Below the pieces are notes generated by a model. That model searched no databases. It was not told the origin of the DNA and saw nothing but the letters and a program-made list of their open reading frames with translations. This document shows positions 44,535 through 53,370 of a DNA stretch of 64,000 bases, piece by piece (the first letter of the stretch is position 1; every line of letters begins with the position of its first letter). Location of the stretch: assembly GCF_900302455.1 (NCBI RefSeq), contig NZ_ONZG01000005.1:62001-126000 (forward strand). Direction: 5' to 3'. A program made the translations under genes and the position numbers. The DNA comes from Falsiruegeria mediterranea M17. Its GTDB lineage: Bacteria > Pseudomonadota > Alphaproteobacteria > Rhodobacterales > Rhodobacteraceae.

Positions 44535-46628
44535 TCAGTCAGCCGCAGCCAAGGCCACGGGCACACCGTTGAACGCCGCGTTGCCGCTGATCGGGTCGAT
44601 GCGCAGGTCATCGGTCAGATCGTTGATCGACACCGTCTGCATCTGCGTCGCCGCCGACAGTTTTCCGTTCCGTTGCCCCCAACCCTGCGGGATCGACACC
44701 ACGCCGGGCGCCATCGCGTCAGTGATCTCTGCCGGAAGCGTGACGGATCCGACCCGGCCGGTGACTTGCACGTCGCTTTCGTCTTCGATGCCAAGCCGGG
44801 TCGCATCCACCGGGTTGATCTGCACCGTGCACCGGTTGCGTCCTTTGACCAGTCGCGGACTGTTTTGGGTCCAGCTGTTGTGGCTGCGCACCTGCCGCCG
44901 CCCGATCATCAGATAGGGTAAGGCGTCGGTGTTGGCCGACGCACTGTCCAGCAACCGGGGCAGGTCGTTCAGGAACACATCAGGTGCCAGGTTCAATCGA
45001 CCCTCGGGCGTTTCCAACCGCTCTGCCAGATTGGGCACCATGGGTCCAAGGTCGATGGAACCCTGGGCCGTCTCAATGGCAGGGATCGTGACCTGATCGG
45101 CGTGGAACCCTTGGGTCAGCAGCATCGACAACACCTGTTCCGGGGCCGGGCCGATCTGGTTGGCACCAGTGAGTTTGGCGGTCAGGCGCGCGATGACCTC
45201 CCATTCTTGGGGGTTGCCTTTGGGCGGGGCAAACATCGCGGGCGCATAGGCCGCGGTGTTGCGGACGGCAAAGGTGTGAAACACGATGTCGTACATCATC
45301 TCTTCCAATGCCACGGTGCCCGGAAGGATCAGATCCGCATGGCGGGTGGTATCGTTTAGATGGATGTCGATCGACATCATGAAATCCAGCCCCTCCAACG
45401 CGGCCTCGATCCGACGCCCGTTTGGCGCGGTCAGAACCGGATTGCCCGCGACGGTGACCAAGGCCTTGATCTGACCGGCGCCGGGTGTCTCCATCTCTTC
45501 GGCCATGACGGAAACGGGAAACTCACCGTTGTAGAGCGGTTGCCCGGACACGCGCGAGCGACGCTCAGGGTAAGTGCGGTGCTTGCCCTTGCGGCTGGTC
45601 ATGCCGACGTAATCCAACGCAGGCGTGGTGAACATCGCACCACCTTCGGCGTCGAAGTTGCCCGTAAGGATATTGAGCAAATTGCTGGCCCATTGGCACA
45701 AGCTGCCGAAACTTTGGGTCGATGCGCCCATGCGGGCGTAACAGACGGCAGATTTGGCGTTGGCGAAATCCAGCGCCATTTGTTCGATCACCTCTTGCGC
45801 GATGCCGGTGTGTTTCGCGGCAAGGGCAGGGGTGAGGGGGTTGATGGCCTCTTTCAGCGCATCCAAACCGTCGATCCGATCCGCCAGATGCCCCAAATCG
45901 ACCAAACCGCGATCCAGGATCACATGTGCCATCGCTAACATAAGAAAGGCGTCTGTTTCAGGGCGGATGAAGTGATGGGCGGACGCCTTTTCGGCTGTCT
46001 CGGTCCGGCGCGGATCGATGACGATGACCTGACCGCCGCGGGCCTTGACCTCTTCAATTCGGCGCCCAAATCCGGGCGCGGTCATCATCGAGCCGTTGGA
46101 CACCACCGGATTGCCACCGATGATCAGCATGTAGTCGGTGCGGTCGATATCTGGCACCGGGATCAGCATCGGATGGCCCAGCATGTGAATAGAGGCGACA
46201 TGATGCGGGATCTGGTCTGCCGTGGCCGAACTGTAGCGGTTTGACGTGCCAATCGCTTTGACCAGGCTGGGCAGGTTCAGAAGGTTGCCAAATTTGTGCG
46301 CGTTGGGATTGCCCAGATAGACGCCAACAGCGTCCCGGTCATGGGCCGATTGCACTGCGCGGATACGTTCAGCAGCAAATTCGAGCGCCTCGTCCCAGCT
46401 GATCTCGACAAACTCACCGTTTACTTTGCGCAAAGGTTTGGTGATCCGGTCGGGGTCGGTGCGGAAATCCTGCAAAGCGACGGCCTTAGGGCAGATGTGA
46501 CCGCGCGACAGCGGATCATTCGGGTCGGGTTTGATCGACAACACCTGGGTTGCGTCATGGGTAATGATCAAGCCACACATGGCCTCGCAGATGTTGCAGG
46601 TGCGGTGCTGGGTTTGCGGCTGGGTCAT
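44535..46628 (-). CDS. Molybdopterin-dependent oxidoreductase with N-terminal 4Fe-4S site
   Basis: This 697-residue protein of the formate dehydrogenase/DMSO reductase superfamily has an N-terminal iron-sulfur motif (CNICEAMCGL then GHICPKA), YLGNPNAHKFG, and many bis-MGD-binding segments (IIGGNPVVSNGS, VIDPRRTETAE, VTVAGNPVLTAPNG, HADLILPGT). No Tat signal is seen, so it is probably cytoplasmic. The substrate is unknown; family members oxidise or reduce acids, aldehydes and N- or S-oxides. It is in a row with a substrate-binding protein and acyl-CoA ligase, but a terminator separates it from the former. Confidence 0.92.
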   Translation of the reverse strand: MTQPQTQHRTCNICEAMCGLIITHDATQVLSIKPDPNDPLSRGHICPKAVALQDFRTDPDRITKPLRKVNGEFVEISWDEALEFAAERIRAVQSAHDRDAVGVYLGNPNAHKFGNLLNLPSLVKAIGTSNRYSSATADQIPHHVASIHMLGHPMLIPVPDIDRTDYMLIIGGNPVVSNGSMMTAPGFGRRIEEVKARGGQVIVIDPRRTETAEKASAHHFIRPETDAFLMLAMAHVILDRGLVDLGHLADRIDGLDALKEAINPLTPALAAKHTGIAQEVIEQMALDFANAKSAVCYARMGASTQSFGSLCQWASNLLNILTGNFDAEGGAMFTTPALDYVGMTSRKGKHRTYPERRSRVSGQPLYNGEFPVSVMAEEMETPGAGQIKALVTVAGNPVLTAPNGRRIEAALEGLDFMMSIDIHLNDTTRHADLILPGTVALEEMMYDIVFHTFAVRNTAAYAPAMFAPPKGNPQEWEVIARLTAKLTGANQIGPAPEQVLSMLLTQGFHADQVTIPAIETAQGSIDLGPMVPNLAERLETPEGRLNLAPDVFLNDLPRLLDSASANTDALPYLMIGRRQVRSHNSWTQNSPRLVKGRNRCTVQINPVDATRLGIEDESDVQVTGRVGSVTLPAEITDAMAPGVVSIPQGWGQRNGKLSAATQMQTVSINDLTDDLRIDPISGNAAFNGVPVALAAAD

Positions 46629-46656
46629 GGTGGCCTCGCTGGGGTGTCTGTAGACA

Positions 46657-46690
46657 GAAAAAGGGCGCTCGGTTTCCCGAACGCCCCAAG
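46657..46690 (-). terminator. Terminator after substrate-binding protein gene
   Basis: On the minus strand GGGGCGTTCGG-GAAA-CCGAGCGCCC is followed by TTTTTC. It lies 10 bases after the stop of the binding-protein gene and would reduce read-through into the oxidoreductase gene. Confidence 0.8.
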
Positions 46691-46699
46691 ACGAAGTGC

Positions 46700-47860
46700 T
46701 TATTCTTCGTGAACTTTCTTCCAGTTGCCATTCTCGACGACTGAAACATAGACGGTGTCGGCACCCTGGTGATCATCGGCGCTGTAGTCGATGTAGTTGC
46801 CGACCAGTTCATCCTCATACCGGAGGCTTTCCATAGCTGCGATGAAACTGTCGTGTGTCAGATCAGGGCCAGCCGCTTCAAGCGCTTTGACCATCATCTG
46901 GGCACCCGCGTAGCCGAGCATAGCAAAGCCAACCGGGTCTTCACCCGTCGCGGCTTTGTACTCTTCGATGAAGGCCTTGGGGGCTTCGTCGTTGGCACGT
47001 GCCCAAAGATCCTGCCAGCTGGCCGCTGCATAAAGACCCTCGGTCACACCGCCCGGAACCTTGGCAACCACCGTCAGGAAACCGGCCGAAGTGTTCATGA
47101 ACTTCATGTCGGTCAGGCCCATCTTCTTGGCAGTGCCTGCTACGGTGATGCTTTGACGGACGGTCAGCGCCATTGAAACGATGTCACAGCCATCGGCCTT
47201 GAGCTTGCTGAGCGAGCCAACAAAGTCGGATTCGTCCGGCTTGTGCGTTGTCTCGGATGCAAATGCGATTCCCGCCTCTTTCGCACCGGCATGCGAACCT
47301 TCCAGGATCTCTTTGCCGAAGTCAGTGGGCAGATACATGGTGCAGACGTTTTTGGCATCATATTTTTCTGCCAAGAACTTCACACCGATGCGGGCCTGTT
47401 CGAAATAGTCGGCAAAGGACACGAATTTGTTGCGGACCGGCTCTTGCAGCATCTGACGTGCAGCAGACAGGGGCGCAACGTTTGGGATGCCCTTGGGATC
47501 CAGCAGTTTAAAGCCAGCCAGGTTCATTGGTGTGCCAAGGCTTTGCAGCATCGCAAAGACTTTGTCGCGGTTCAAAAGCTTGTTGTAGCCCTGCATTGCG
47601 CGCGGCATTTGATAGCCGTTGTCTTCGACAATGAACGTGATCTTGCGCCCGTGTACACCGCCAGCGGCGTTGACCTTGTCAAAATAGACGTTTGCACCTT
47701 TGGTGGCGGGCACGCCTACGGCAGCAAACACGCCGGACAGGTCGTTGACCGAACCGATGCGAATCTCTGTGTCGCTCACGCCTTGGGTTTCGGCATGTGC
47801 CAGAGTTGCAGCGGCGGTCAGTGCCGTGGCTGTGACCAGCCGTTTGATGAGTGTCTTCAT
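46700..47860 (-). CDS. ABC transporter substrate-binding protein (LivK-type)
   Basis: This 386-residue periplasmic protein has a signal peptide (RLVTATALTAAATLAHAE) and the type I binding fold: EIRIGSVNDLSGVFAAVGVPATKGANVYFDKVN, FIVEDNGYQMPRAMQGYNKL, SVVENGNWKKV. It serves the LivHMGF-type transporter in the same gene row. The pairing with an acyl-CoA ligase points to a carboxylate or aromatic ligand more than a branched-chain amino acid. GGGAGGAAA precedes the ATG. It is the last gene before a terminator. Confidence 0.93.
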   Translation of the reverse strand: MKTLIKRLVTATALTAAATLAHAETQGVSDTEIRIGSVNDLSGVFAAVGVPATKGANVYFDKVNAAGGVHGRKITFIVEDNGYQMPRAMQGYNKLLNRDKVFAMLQSLGTPMNLAGFKLLDPKGIPNVAPLSAARQMLQEPVRNKFVSFADYFEQARIGVKFLAEKYDAKNVCTMYLPTDFGKEILEGSHAGAKEAGIAFASETTHKPDESDFVGSLSKLKADGCDIVSMALTVRQSITVAGTAKKMGLTDMKFMNTSAGFLTVVAKVPGGVTEGLYAAASWQDLWARANDEAPKAFIEEYKAATGEDPVGFAMLGYAGAQMMVKALEAAGPDLTHDSFIAAMESLRYEDELVGNYIDYSADDHQGADTVYVSVVENGNWKKVHEE

Positions 47861-47891
47861 AAGTTTCCTCCCTTTGGAACTTGTTATTATC

Positions 47892-49775
47892 TCAGTACAT
47901 GTCGTCGATCAGATGGGCGTGCGCCTTTTCTACATAGCTGCGCTTGAGCTTCATGGTGGCCGTAAGCTCCTCATCCTCGGCCGTCAGAAGCACGTCGATC
48001 AGGCGGAAATCCTTGATCTGTTCGACCCGCGCAAACTCCTTGTTCACCGCCTTGACCTCTTCGGCGATCAGGTCCTTGACCTCTTGCGCAGCACACAGCG
48101 ACGCAAAGTTCGAGAACGGGACCTTTCTGTCCTGAGCGTATTTCTCGACGTTCTCTTGATCAATCATTATCAGCGCCGTCAGGTACTTACGCCGGTCGCC
48201 AATGATCACCGCGTCTGAGACATAGTGGCTGAATTTCAATCGGCTTTCGATCTCGGCCGGGGTGATGTTCTTGCCGCCTGCAGTGATGATGATGTCCTTG
48301 AGGCGTCCGGTGATCTTCAGGTAGCCGTCCGTGTCAATCTCACCGATGTCTCCGGTGCGCAGCCAGCCATCGTCGGTAAAGGTCTCGGCTGTCTTTTCGT
48401 TGTTGCGCCAGTAACCTTTAAAGTTGTTGAGGCCCCTGGTCTGGATCTCGCCATCGTCCGCGATGCGGATTTCATAGCCTGGCACCGGTTTGCCGATTGA
48501 CCCGATCTTGTTTTCCTCGAACGTGTTGATCGACCCCAGGCCAGAGGTTTCGGTCATGCCCCAACCCTCAAGCAGGGGCACACCAATCGCCCAGTACCAT
48601 TTCAGCAACTCAGGCGAGATCGGGGCCGCGCCCGTACCGCCGCGGCGCATGTTGTCCATGCCCAGCATCCGACGCAAGTTGCGCAGGACCAGACGATCCC
48701 ACAACCAGAATTTGGCAGCGACGCCCGCAGGCACCGGTTTGTTGGCAAGCAGATACTCGGCCCGTTCAAACCCGGCCTTCAACGCCATACCAAAGGCCGC
48801 GCGGCCCGCTGGTGTGGCCTCTTGCGCCAGGATCAGAACCTGGGAATAGATCTTCTCCCACACACGCGGCACGGCCACGAAGGTTGCAGGTGACACCTCT
48901 TGCAGGTTGGCAAAGACCGTTTCGGGGCTTTCGGCAAAGTTCACCGTTGTCATTCCAGCAAGCGGAAAATAGATCGACACGTTGCGTTCCAGGATGTGAC
49001 AGAGCGGCAGGAAACACAGCTGCTCGTCCGTGCTCAGTACAGGCAGGCGGTGCGCACCGGCCTCGATCCCCGCCATGATGTTTTCCTGGCTCAACATTGC
49101 GCCCTTGGGCATGCCCGTGGTGCCCGAGGTGTAGATCAAAAGGCCGATATCCTGCGGTTGCGCCTTGTCGATCTCGGCCTCGAAAACGCCGGGCTCATCC
49201 TTTTCCGCCTGTTGACCCATCTTGTAGATGTCATCGATCATGATGCAGCGCGGGTGGTCCAGATCGTGCAGGCCTTCATCTTCCAGGATGATGACATTCA
49301 ACAGCCCCGGCACGTCGGCTTCGATCTGCAGAAACTTGTCCAGCTGCTCTTCGTTTTCGACGATCAGAAAGCGGCTGTCACTGTCGTTGATCAGATAGGC
49401 AAGCTGACTGGCACTGTCGGTTGTATAGACACCCGACGCAATGCCGCCGACGCATTGAATGCCAAGGTCGGCGTAGGCCCATTCCTTGCGATCTTCGGAC
49501 AGGATCGAGACGACCTCGCCCCGTTGCAGACCCAGCTTGCGCAGGGCCATACCCAGCCATTTGGCATGGGTCCAATAATCGGCCCACGAGTAGGTCTTCC
49601 AGATCCCAAAGTCCTTTTCGCGGTGCGCGGTGCGGTCGCCCATTTCGGCGCAGCGTTTCTTGAACAGGGACACGATCGTCTGGGTGCCATCGACCATCAC
49701 CGGGCGTTGCCCGGGTGTGGCGTTGAACGAGACACCGTTGATCACGGTCTGAGCGGGTAGGGTGGTTGCATCCAT
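47892..49775 (-). CDS. AMP-dependent long-chain acyl-CoA synthetase
   Basis: The 627-residue adenylating enzyme has YTSGTTGMPKGAMLSQENI, WGMTETSGLGSINT, WLRTGDIGEIDTDGYLKITGRLKD and a C-terminal lysine-containing TATMKLKRSYVEKA. These are the A3, A5, A7-A8 and A10 regions of acyl-CoA ligases of the AMP-binding family. It activates a carboxylic acid to its CoA ester as it enters the cell. The ATG at 49775 has GGAGGTGAG upstream. It lies between ABC ATPase and binding-protein genes; the substrate is not known. Confidence 0.93.
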   Translation of the reverse strand: MDATTLPAQTVINGVSFNATPGQRPVMVDGTQTIVSLFKKRCAEMGDRTAHREKDFGIWKTYSWADYWTHAKWLGMALRKLGLQRGEVVSILSEDRKEWAYADLGIQCVGGIASGVYTTDSASQLAYLINDSDSRFLIVENEEQLDKFLQIEADVPGLLNVIILEDEGLHDLDHPRCIMIDDIYKMGQQAEKDEPGVFEAEIDKAQPQDIGLLIYTSGTTGMPKGAMLSQENIMAGIEAGAHRLPVLSTDEQLCFLPLCHILERNVSIYFPLAGMTTVNFAESPETVFANLQEVSPATFVAVPRVWEKIYSQVLILAQEATPAGRAAFGMALKAGFERAEYLLANKPVPAGVAAKFWLWDRLVLRNLRRMLGMDNMRRGGTGAAPISPELLKWYWAIGVPLLEGWGMTETSGLGSINTFEENKIGSIGKPVPGYEIRIADDGEIQTRGLNNFKGYWRNNEKTAETFTDDGWLRTGDIGEIDTDGYLKITGRLKDIIITAGGKNITPAEIESRLKFSHYVSDAVIIGDRRKYLTALIMIDQENVEKYAQDRKVPFSNFASLCAAQEVKDLIAEEVKAVNKEFARVEQIKDFRLIDVLLTAEDEELTATMKLKRSYVEKAHAHLIDDMY

Positions 49776-49780
49776 TTGGC

Positions 49781-50554
49781 TCACCTCCACGTTTTCTTGC
49801 GTTTCCAGCGGCGGTTCTCCCGCTCGCCTTCCTCTTGCACACCCAGATAGAAGTTCTGGATGTCCTCGGACGCCATCAGTTGCTCGGCGGTGCCGTCCAT
49901 CACGATGCGGCCCACCTCCATCACGTAACCATCGTGCGCCAGGTTCAGCGCCGCGCTGGCGTTCTGTTCCACCAGCATCATGGTCATGTTCTGCTCTTCG
50001 TTGAGCCGTTTGAGAATGGCAAAGATTTCCTGCACCAAGAGTGGAGATAGCCCGAGGCTGGGTTCATCCAAGAGCATGATGCGCGGGTTGGCCATCAGCC
50101 CACGACCGATCGCCAGCATCTGCTGTTGCCCACCCGAAAGCGTACCCGCTTCCTGGTTGCGCCGCTCTTTCAGGATTGGGAAATAGCTGAACACCAATTC
50201 TCGATCGTGCTCGATCTGACCTTTGTCGGTGCTGGTATAGGCGCCCAAGCTCAGGTTTTCGTCCACGGTGAGCAGCGGGAACACCTCGCGCCCCTCGGGC
50301 ACATGTACGATGCCCTGCTGTACGACCTTGTGCGGTTCCGATCCTTGGATCTCTTGCCCGGCAAAGGTGATGGTGCCTTTTTCGGGATCCATCACGCCGG
50401 ACACGGTTTTCATCAGCGTCGTCTTGCCCGCGCCATTGGCGCCCAGGATCGACACCACGCGCCCCTCGTGCACGTCCAGCGACACGCCCCGGATCGCCAT
50501 GATGGGTCCGTAGAAACTCTCGATATTGCGGATTTTCAGGATGGGTTCGCTCAT
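49781..50554 (-). CDS. ABC transporter ATP-binding protein, LivF-type
   Basis: The 257-residue ATPase has Walker A GANGAGKTT, signature LSGGQQQMLAIGRGL, Walker B IMLLDEPSLGLSP and the H-loop region MLVEQN, typical of LivF. The C-terminal extension is basic (RENRRWKRKKTWR), which is longer than usual. It overlaps the LivG-type gene (ATGA) and is followed by the acyl-CoA ligase gene 5 bases on. Confidence 0.95.
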   Translation of the reverse strand: MSEPILKIRNIESFYGPIMAIRGVSLDVHEGRVVSILGANGAGKTTLMKTVSGVMDPEKGTITFAGQEIQGSEPHKVVQQGIVHVPEGREVFPLLTVDENLSLGAYTSTDKGQIEHDRELVFSYFPILKERRNQEAGTLSGGQQQMLAIGRGLMANPRIMLLDEPSLGLSPLLVQEIFAILKRLNEEQNMTMMLVEQNASAALNLAHDGYVMEVGRIVMDGTAEQLMASEDIQNFYLGVQEEGERENRRWKRKKTWR

Positions 50555-51315
50555 GAGGCCTTCCCCAGATATGCTTCGATCACTGCCGGGTGCGATTGCA
50601 CCTCGGCCGGGGTGCCAAGCGCCAGTTTTGCGCCATCGGCCATGGCCAGAACCCGGTCGGACACGCCCGACACAAGCCCCATGTCATGTTCAACCATCAA
50701 CACGGTGATGCCCATCTGACGACGGATGTCGTCGATCCACCACCGCATATCTGCTGTTTCCTCGACCGAGAGGCCCGAAGCCGGCTCATCAAGCAACAGC
50801 AGTTTTGGATCCGTCGAGAGTGCGCGCGCCACCTCGACCACCTTGCGGACGCCGTATGGCAACCCCGCGATCATCTTGTCGCGATAGGCCTGCAGGTCGA
50901 GGAAATCTATGACCTCTTCGACCTTTTCGCGGTTCTCCATCTCTTGCCGCTTGGCCGAAGATGAGAAGAACACCTCGGACAGCAGGTTGGTGGTGCGATG
51001 GCGATGCCGCCCGACCAGCAGGTTTTGCAGCACAGTCGCGTGTTCGAACAGTTCGATGTTCTGGAACGTCCGCGCCACGCCAAAGGCCGCAACGCCCGAT
51101 GGTTTGACCTGCAACAGGTCGTGTCCATTAAACCGGATCTTGCCCGCATAAGGGTCATAGAACCGCGAAATCAGGTTGAACACGGTCGATTTTCCCGCCC
51201 CGTTGGGACCCACGATGGCGAAAACCTCGCCCTCTTCGACGCTGAACGACAGATCATCCACCGCCGTCAGCCCGCCAAACTTCAGTGTGACGTTTTCAAG
51301 CTCAAGCAAGCTCAT
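50551..51315 (-). CDS. ABC transporter ATP-binding protein, LivG-type
   Basis: The 254-residue ATPase has Walker A GPNGAGKST, the LivG-typical FGVARTFQNIELF and Walker B LLLLDEPASGLS. The ABC signature region reads PYGVRKVVEVARAL, with YGVRK in place of the LivG-type YGxQR. The ATG at 51315 overlaps the LivM-type stop. A longer frame upstream lies antisense to nothing but within LivM and is not a start. It forms a heterodimer with the LivF-type subunit. Confidence 0.95.
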   Translation of the reverse strand: MSLLELENVTLKFGGLTAVDDLSFSVEEGEVFAIVGPNGAGKSTVFNLISRFYDPYAGKIRFNGHDLLQVKPSGVAAFGVARTFQNIELFEHATVLQNLLVGRHRHRTTNLLSEVFFSSSAKRQEMENREKVEEVIDFLDLQAYRDKMIAGLPYGVRKVVEVARALSTDPKLLLLDEPASGLSVEETADMRWWIDDIRRQMGITVLMVEHDMGLVSGVSDRVLAMADGAKLALGTPAEVQSHPAVIEAYLGKAS

Positions 51316-52409
51316 CTCAGGCGCTCCGTCTTGAGGTAGGATTTCTGCCGCTTGAACATGTCCTTGCGGTAGAACGGGAATAGCTCGAACCAGGTGCGGA
51401 TCTTGAGCCAGCGGCCATAGATCCCCATGGGTTCGAACAGAATGAAGGCGATCAGGATCATGCCAAAGATGCCGAACTCGAGACCGGGAATGGCCACCGT
51501 GGATCCGCCAAAGACAGCACCGACGTACTCTTTCGAGATCGACAGGAACTGTGGCAGGAAGCCGATGACGATAGCGCCAAAGAAGGCACCGTGGATCGAG
51601 CCAAGACCACCGATCACGATCATCATCAACAGCTGGATCGAGATCACGACGCTGAACGTCTCGTTGTTGAAGGCACCAGCATAAAGCCCCATCAGGGCGC
51701 CCGCCCATCCAGTGACCATGCAGCTGAGGCCGAACGAGATTGTCTTGGTGCGCGATATGTCCACGCCCATGGCTTGCGCTGACACTTCGCTGTCACGCAC
51801 TGCGATGAACGACCGGCCCAAAGGCGCGCGCAGCAGGTTGATGTAGCCAAGCGTGACCAGAACCACGACGCCAAGTGTCAGCCAGTAGAACTCGTTCGGA
51901 GTGCCCCAGCGATCCACCATGAAGCCAAAGACACCCACGGGCGGCGCGTATTTGCCGGCAACCCCGCCGGTGATCGGCTCGGCCAGAACGATGATGTCGT
52001 CCATCAGGATCGACATCGCCAGCGTGAAGATCGCCAGATAGATGCCGTGCAGCCGCAGGGCAGGGACGGCAACAGTCGCCCCGATGATGCCGGTAATCAA
52101 ACCAGCCACGGGAAAGGCGATCATGAAGGGTACGCCCGCCTCGACCAGGATGATGTTGGCATAACACCCGATGGCCAGGAACGCGGCGTGGCCCAGGCTG
52201 GCCTGGCCGGTGTGCCCGGTCAGAACCATCAGCCCCAGGCCTGCGATGGCCCAGATCAGAACGTTGGTGAGCTCGCCCAGATAGAAGTCATCCAGCCACC
52301 AGGGCGCGGCAATCGCCACCGCCAGAAGCAGCAGGTAAAGGCTCAGCTGATATCCGTCCTTCCAAGGGCGGATGTCTTGCATGTAGTCGGTTTTGAATAC
52401 GATCCGCAT
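51312..52409 (-). CDS. ABC transporter permease, LivM-type
   Basis: The 365-residue membrane protein has about nine helices and the LivM motifs GLGLMVLTGHTGQASLGHAAF and RAPLGRSFIAVRDSEVSAQAMGVD, the latter contacting the ATPase, then GGLGSIHGAFFGAIV. A basic C-terminus ends the protein. It lies 4 bases after the LivH-type gene. Confidence 0.95.
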   Translation of the reverse strand: MRIVFKTDYMQDIRPWKDGYQLSLYLLLLAVAIAAPWWLDDFYLGELTNVLIWAIAGLGLMVLTGHTGQASLGHAAFLAIGCYANIILVEAGVPFMIAFPVAGLITGIIGATVAVPALRLHGIYLAIFTLAMSILMDDIIVLAEPITGGVAGKYAPPVGVFGFMVDRWGTPNEFYWLTLGVVVLVTLGYINLLRAPLGRSFIAVRDSEVSAQAMGVDISRTKTISFGLSCMVTGWAGALMGLYAGAFNNETFSVVISIQLLMMIVIGGLGSIHGAFFGAIVIGFLPQFLSISKEYVGAVFGGSTVAIPGLEFGIFGMILIAFILFEPMGIYGRWLKIRTWFELFPFYRKDMFKRQKSYLKTERLR

Positions 52410-52413
52410 GAGC

Positions 52414-53289
52414 TTATACCTTCTTGGTGCGCACTTGGCTGAACAGCCCGTGCGGACGGAAGATCAACACCGCAAGCAGCAGCGCATAAGGTGCGATCTG
52501 GCTGTACCCGGCAGCGATATATCGGCTGGCAAAGGGTTCGATCACGCCAACGATCAGGCCACCCGCCAGGGCACCGGGCAGCGAGCCGAAGCCACCGATG
52601 ACCGCCGCGGCAAACGCCTTGATACCGATGAGACCAGTGGCCGGATCAACGGACCCCTTGGCAGCAAAGAGGATCCCCGCAACGCAAGCGACAACGCCAC
52701 CCAATGCCCAGATCAACCCTTGCACCTGCTTCACCGGCACGCCCATGTAGTATGCGGCCAACTGGTTCTGCGAGGCCCCTTGCATCGCCAAGCCCATCTT
52801 GGTTTTGGAGAAGAAGACATAAAGGGACCACGTCAGCAGTACGGTAACGATGATGACGGCCACGTCTTCCATGCCCAACACAAGTCCGCCAAGGGCGAGC
52901 TCTTTGCCGGCCAATGGGTTTTGCAGGGTTTGTGGTTCGTGACCCCAGATCAACCCGGCGGCAAAGCGAATGACAAAGCCAAGCGCGATGGTCAGGATCA
53001 CGACCGAGGTTTGGCTTTCGCCGAACATCTTGCGGATCAGGAAGCGATCCAGAAGATACCCAAGAACGGCCATCAACCCCAACGAGATCGGCAAGGCCAT
53101 CCAGAATGGCAGCCCCATGTATTCCGTGTTGGTTAGCCCGATAGTTATAAATGCGCCCAGCATCATGAGATCGCCCTGGGCGAAGTTCACGGCCTCGGTC
53201 GCCTTGTAGATCAGCACAAAGCCAAGCGCGATCAGGCCGTACACACAGCCATTCGCCAGCCCGCTGATCAGCAGCTGCAAATTGTCCAA
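52414..53289 (-). CDS. ABC transporter permease, LivH-type
   Basis: This 291-residue membrane protein has NGCVYGLIALGFVLIYKATEAVNFAQGDLMMLGAF, the LivH signature, and GGFGSLPGALAGGLIVG near the C-terminus. The start is TTG at 53289, preceded by AGGGAGGAAAATT; the next in-frame candidates are further upstream without family resemblance. Two hairpins lie in the 81 bases between it and the oxidoreductase gene. Confidence 0.94.
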   Translation of the reverse strand: MDNLQLLISGLANGCVYGLIALGFVLIYKATEAVNFAQGDLMMLGAFITIGLTNTEYMGLPFWMALPISLGLMAVLGYLLDRFLIRKMFGESQTSVVILTIALGFVIRFAAGLIWGHEPQTLQNPLAGKELALGGLVLGMEDVAVIIVTVLLTWSLYVFFSKTKMGLAMQGASQNQLAAYYMGVPVKQVQGLIWALGGVVACVAGILFAAKGSVDPATGLIGIKAFAAAVIGGFGSLPGALAGGLIVGVIEPFASRYIAAGYSQIAPYALLLAVLIFRPHGLFSQVRTKKV

Positions 53290-53303
53290 ATTTTCCTCCC
53301 TGC

Positions 53304-53359
53304 GCCGGTTGTCCGGCTTATGCAACTGCCCCCCTTGATCCTCCTCATCATCGGGGGGC
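53304..53359 (-). other. Two leader hairpins ahead of the LivH-type gene
   Basis: The outer stem GCCCCCC (53328-53334) with GGGGGGC (53353-53359) encloses a TGAT/ATCA stem, so that on the transcript the loop shows GAGGAGG. A second hairpin, GCCGG-TTGT-CCGGC, is at 53304-53317. No T-run follows, so these are more likely processing or stability elements than terminators. Confidence 0.5.
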
Positions 53360-53370
53360 GGTTACTCGTA

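Noticed and set aside
48900-49760. Plus-strand frame opposite the acyl-CoA ligase gene
   Set aside because: Antisense to a strongly conserved AMP-binding domain.
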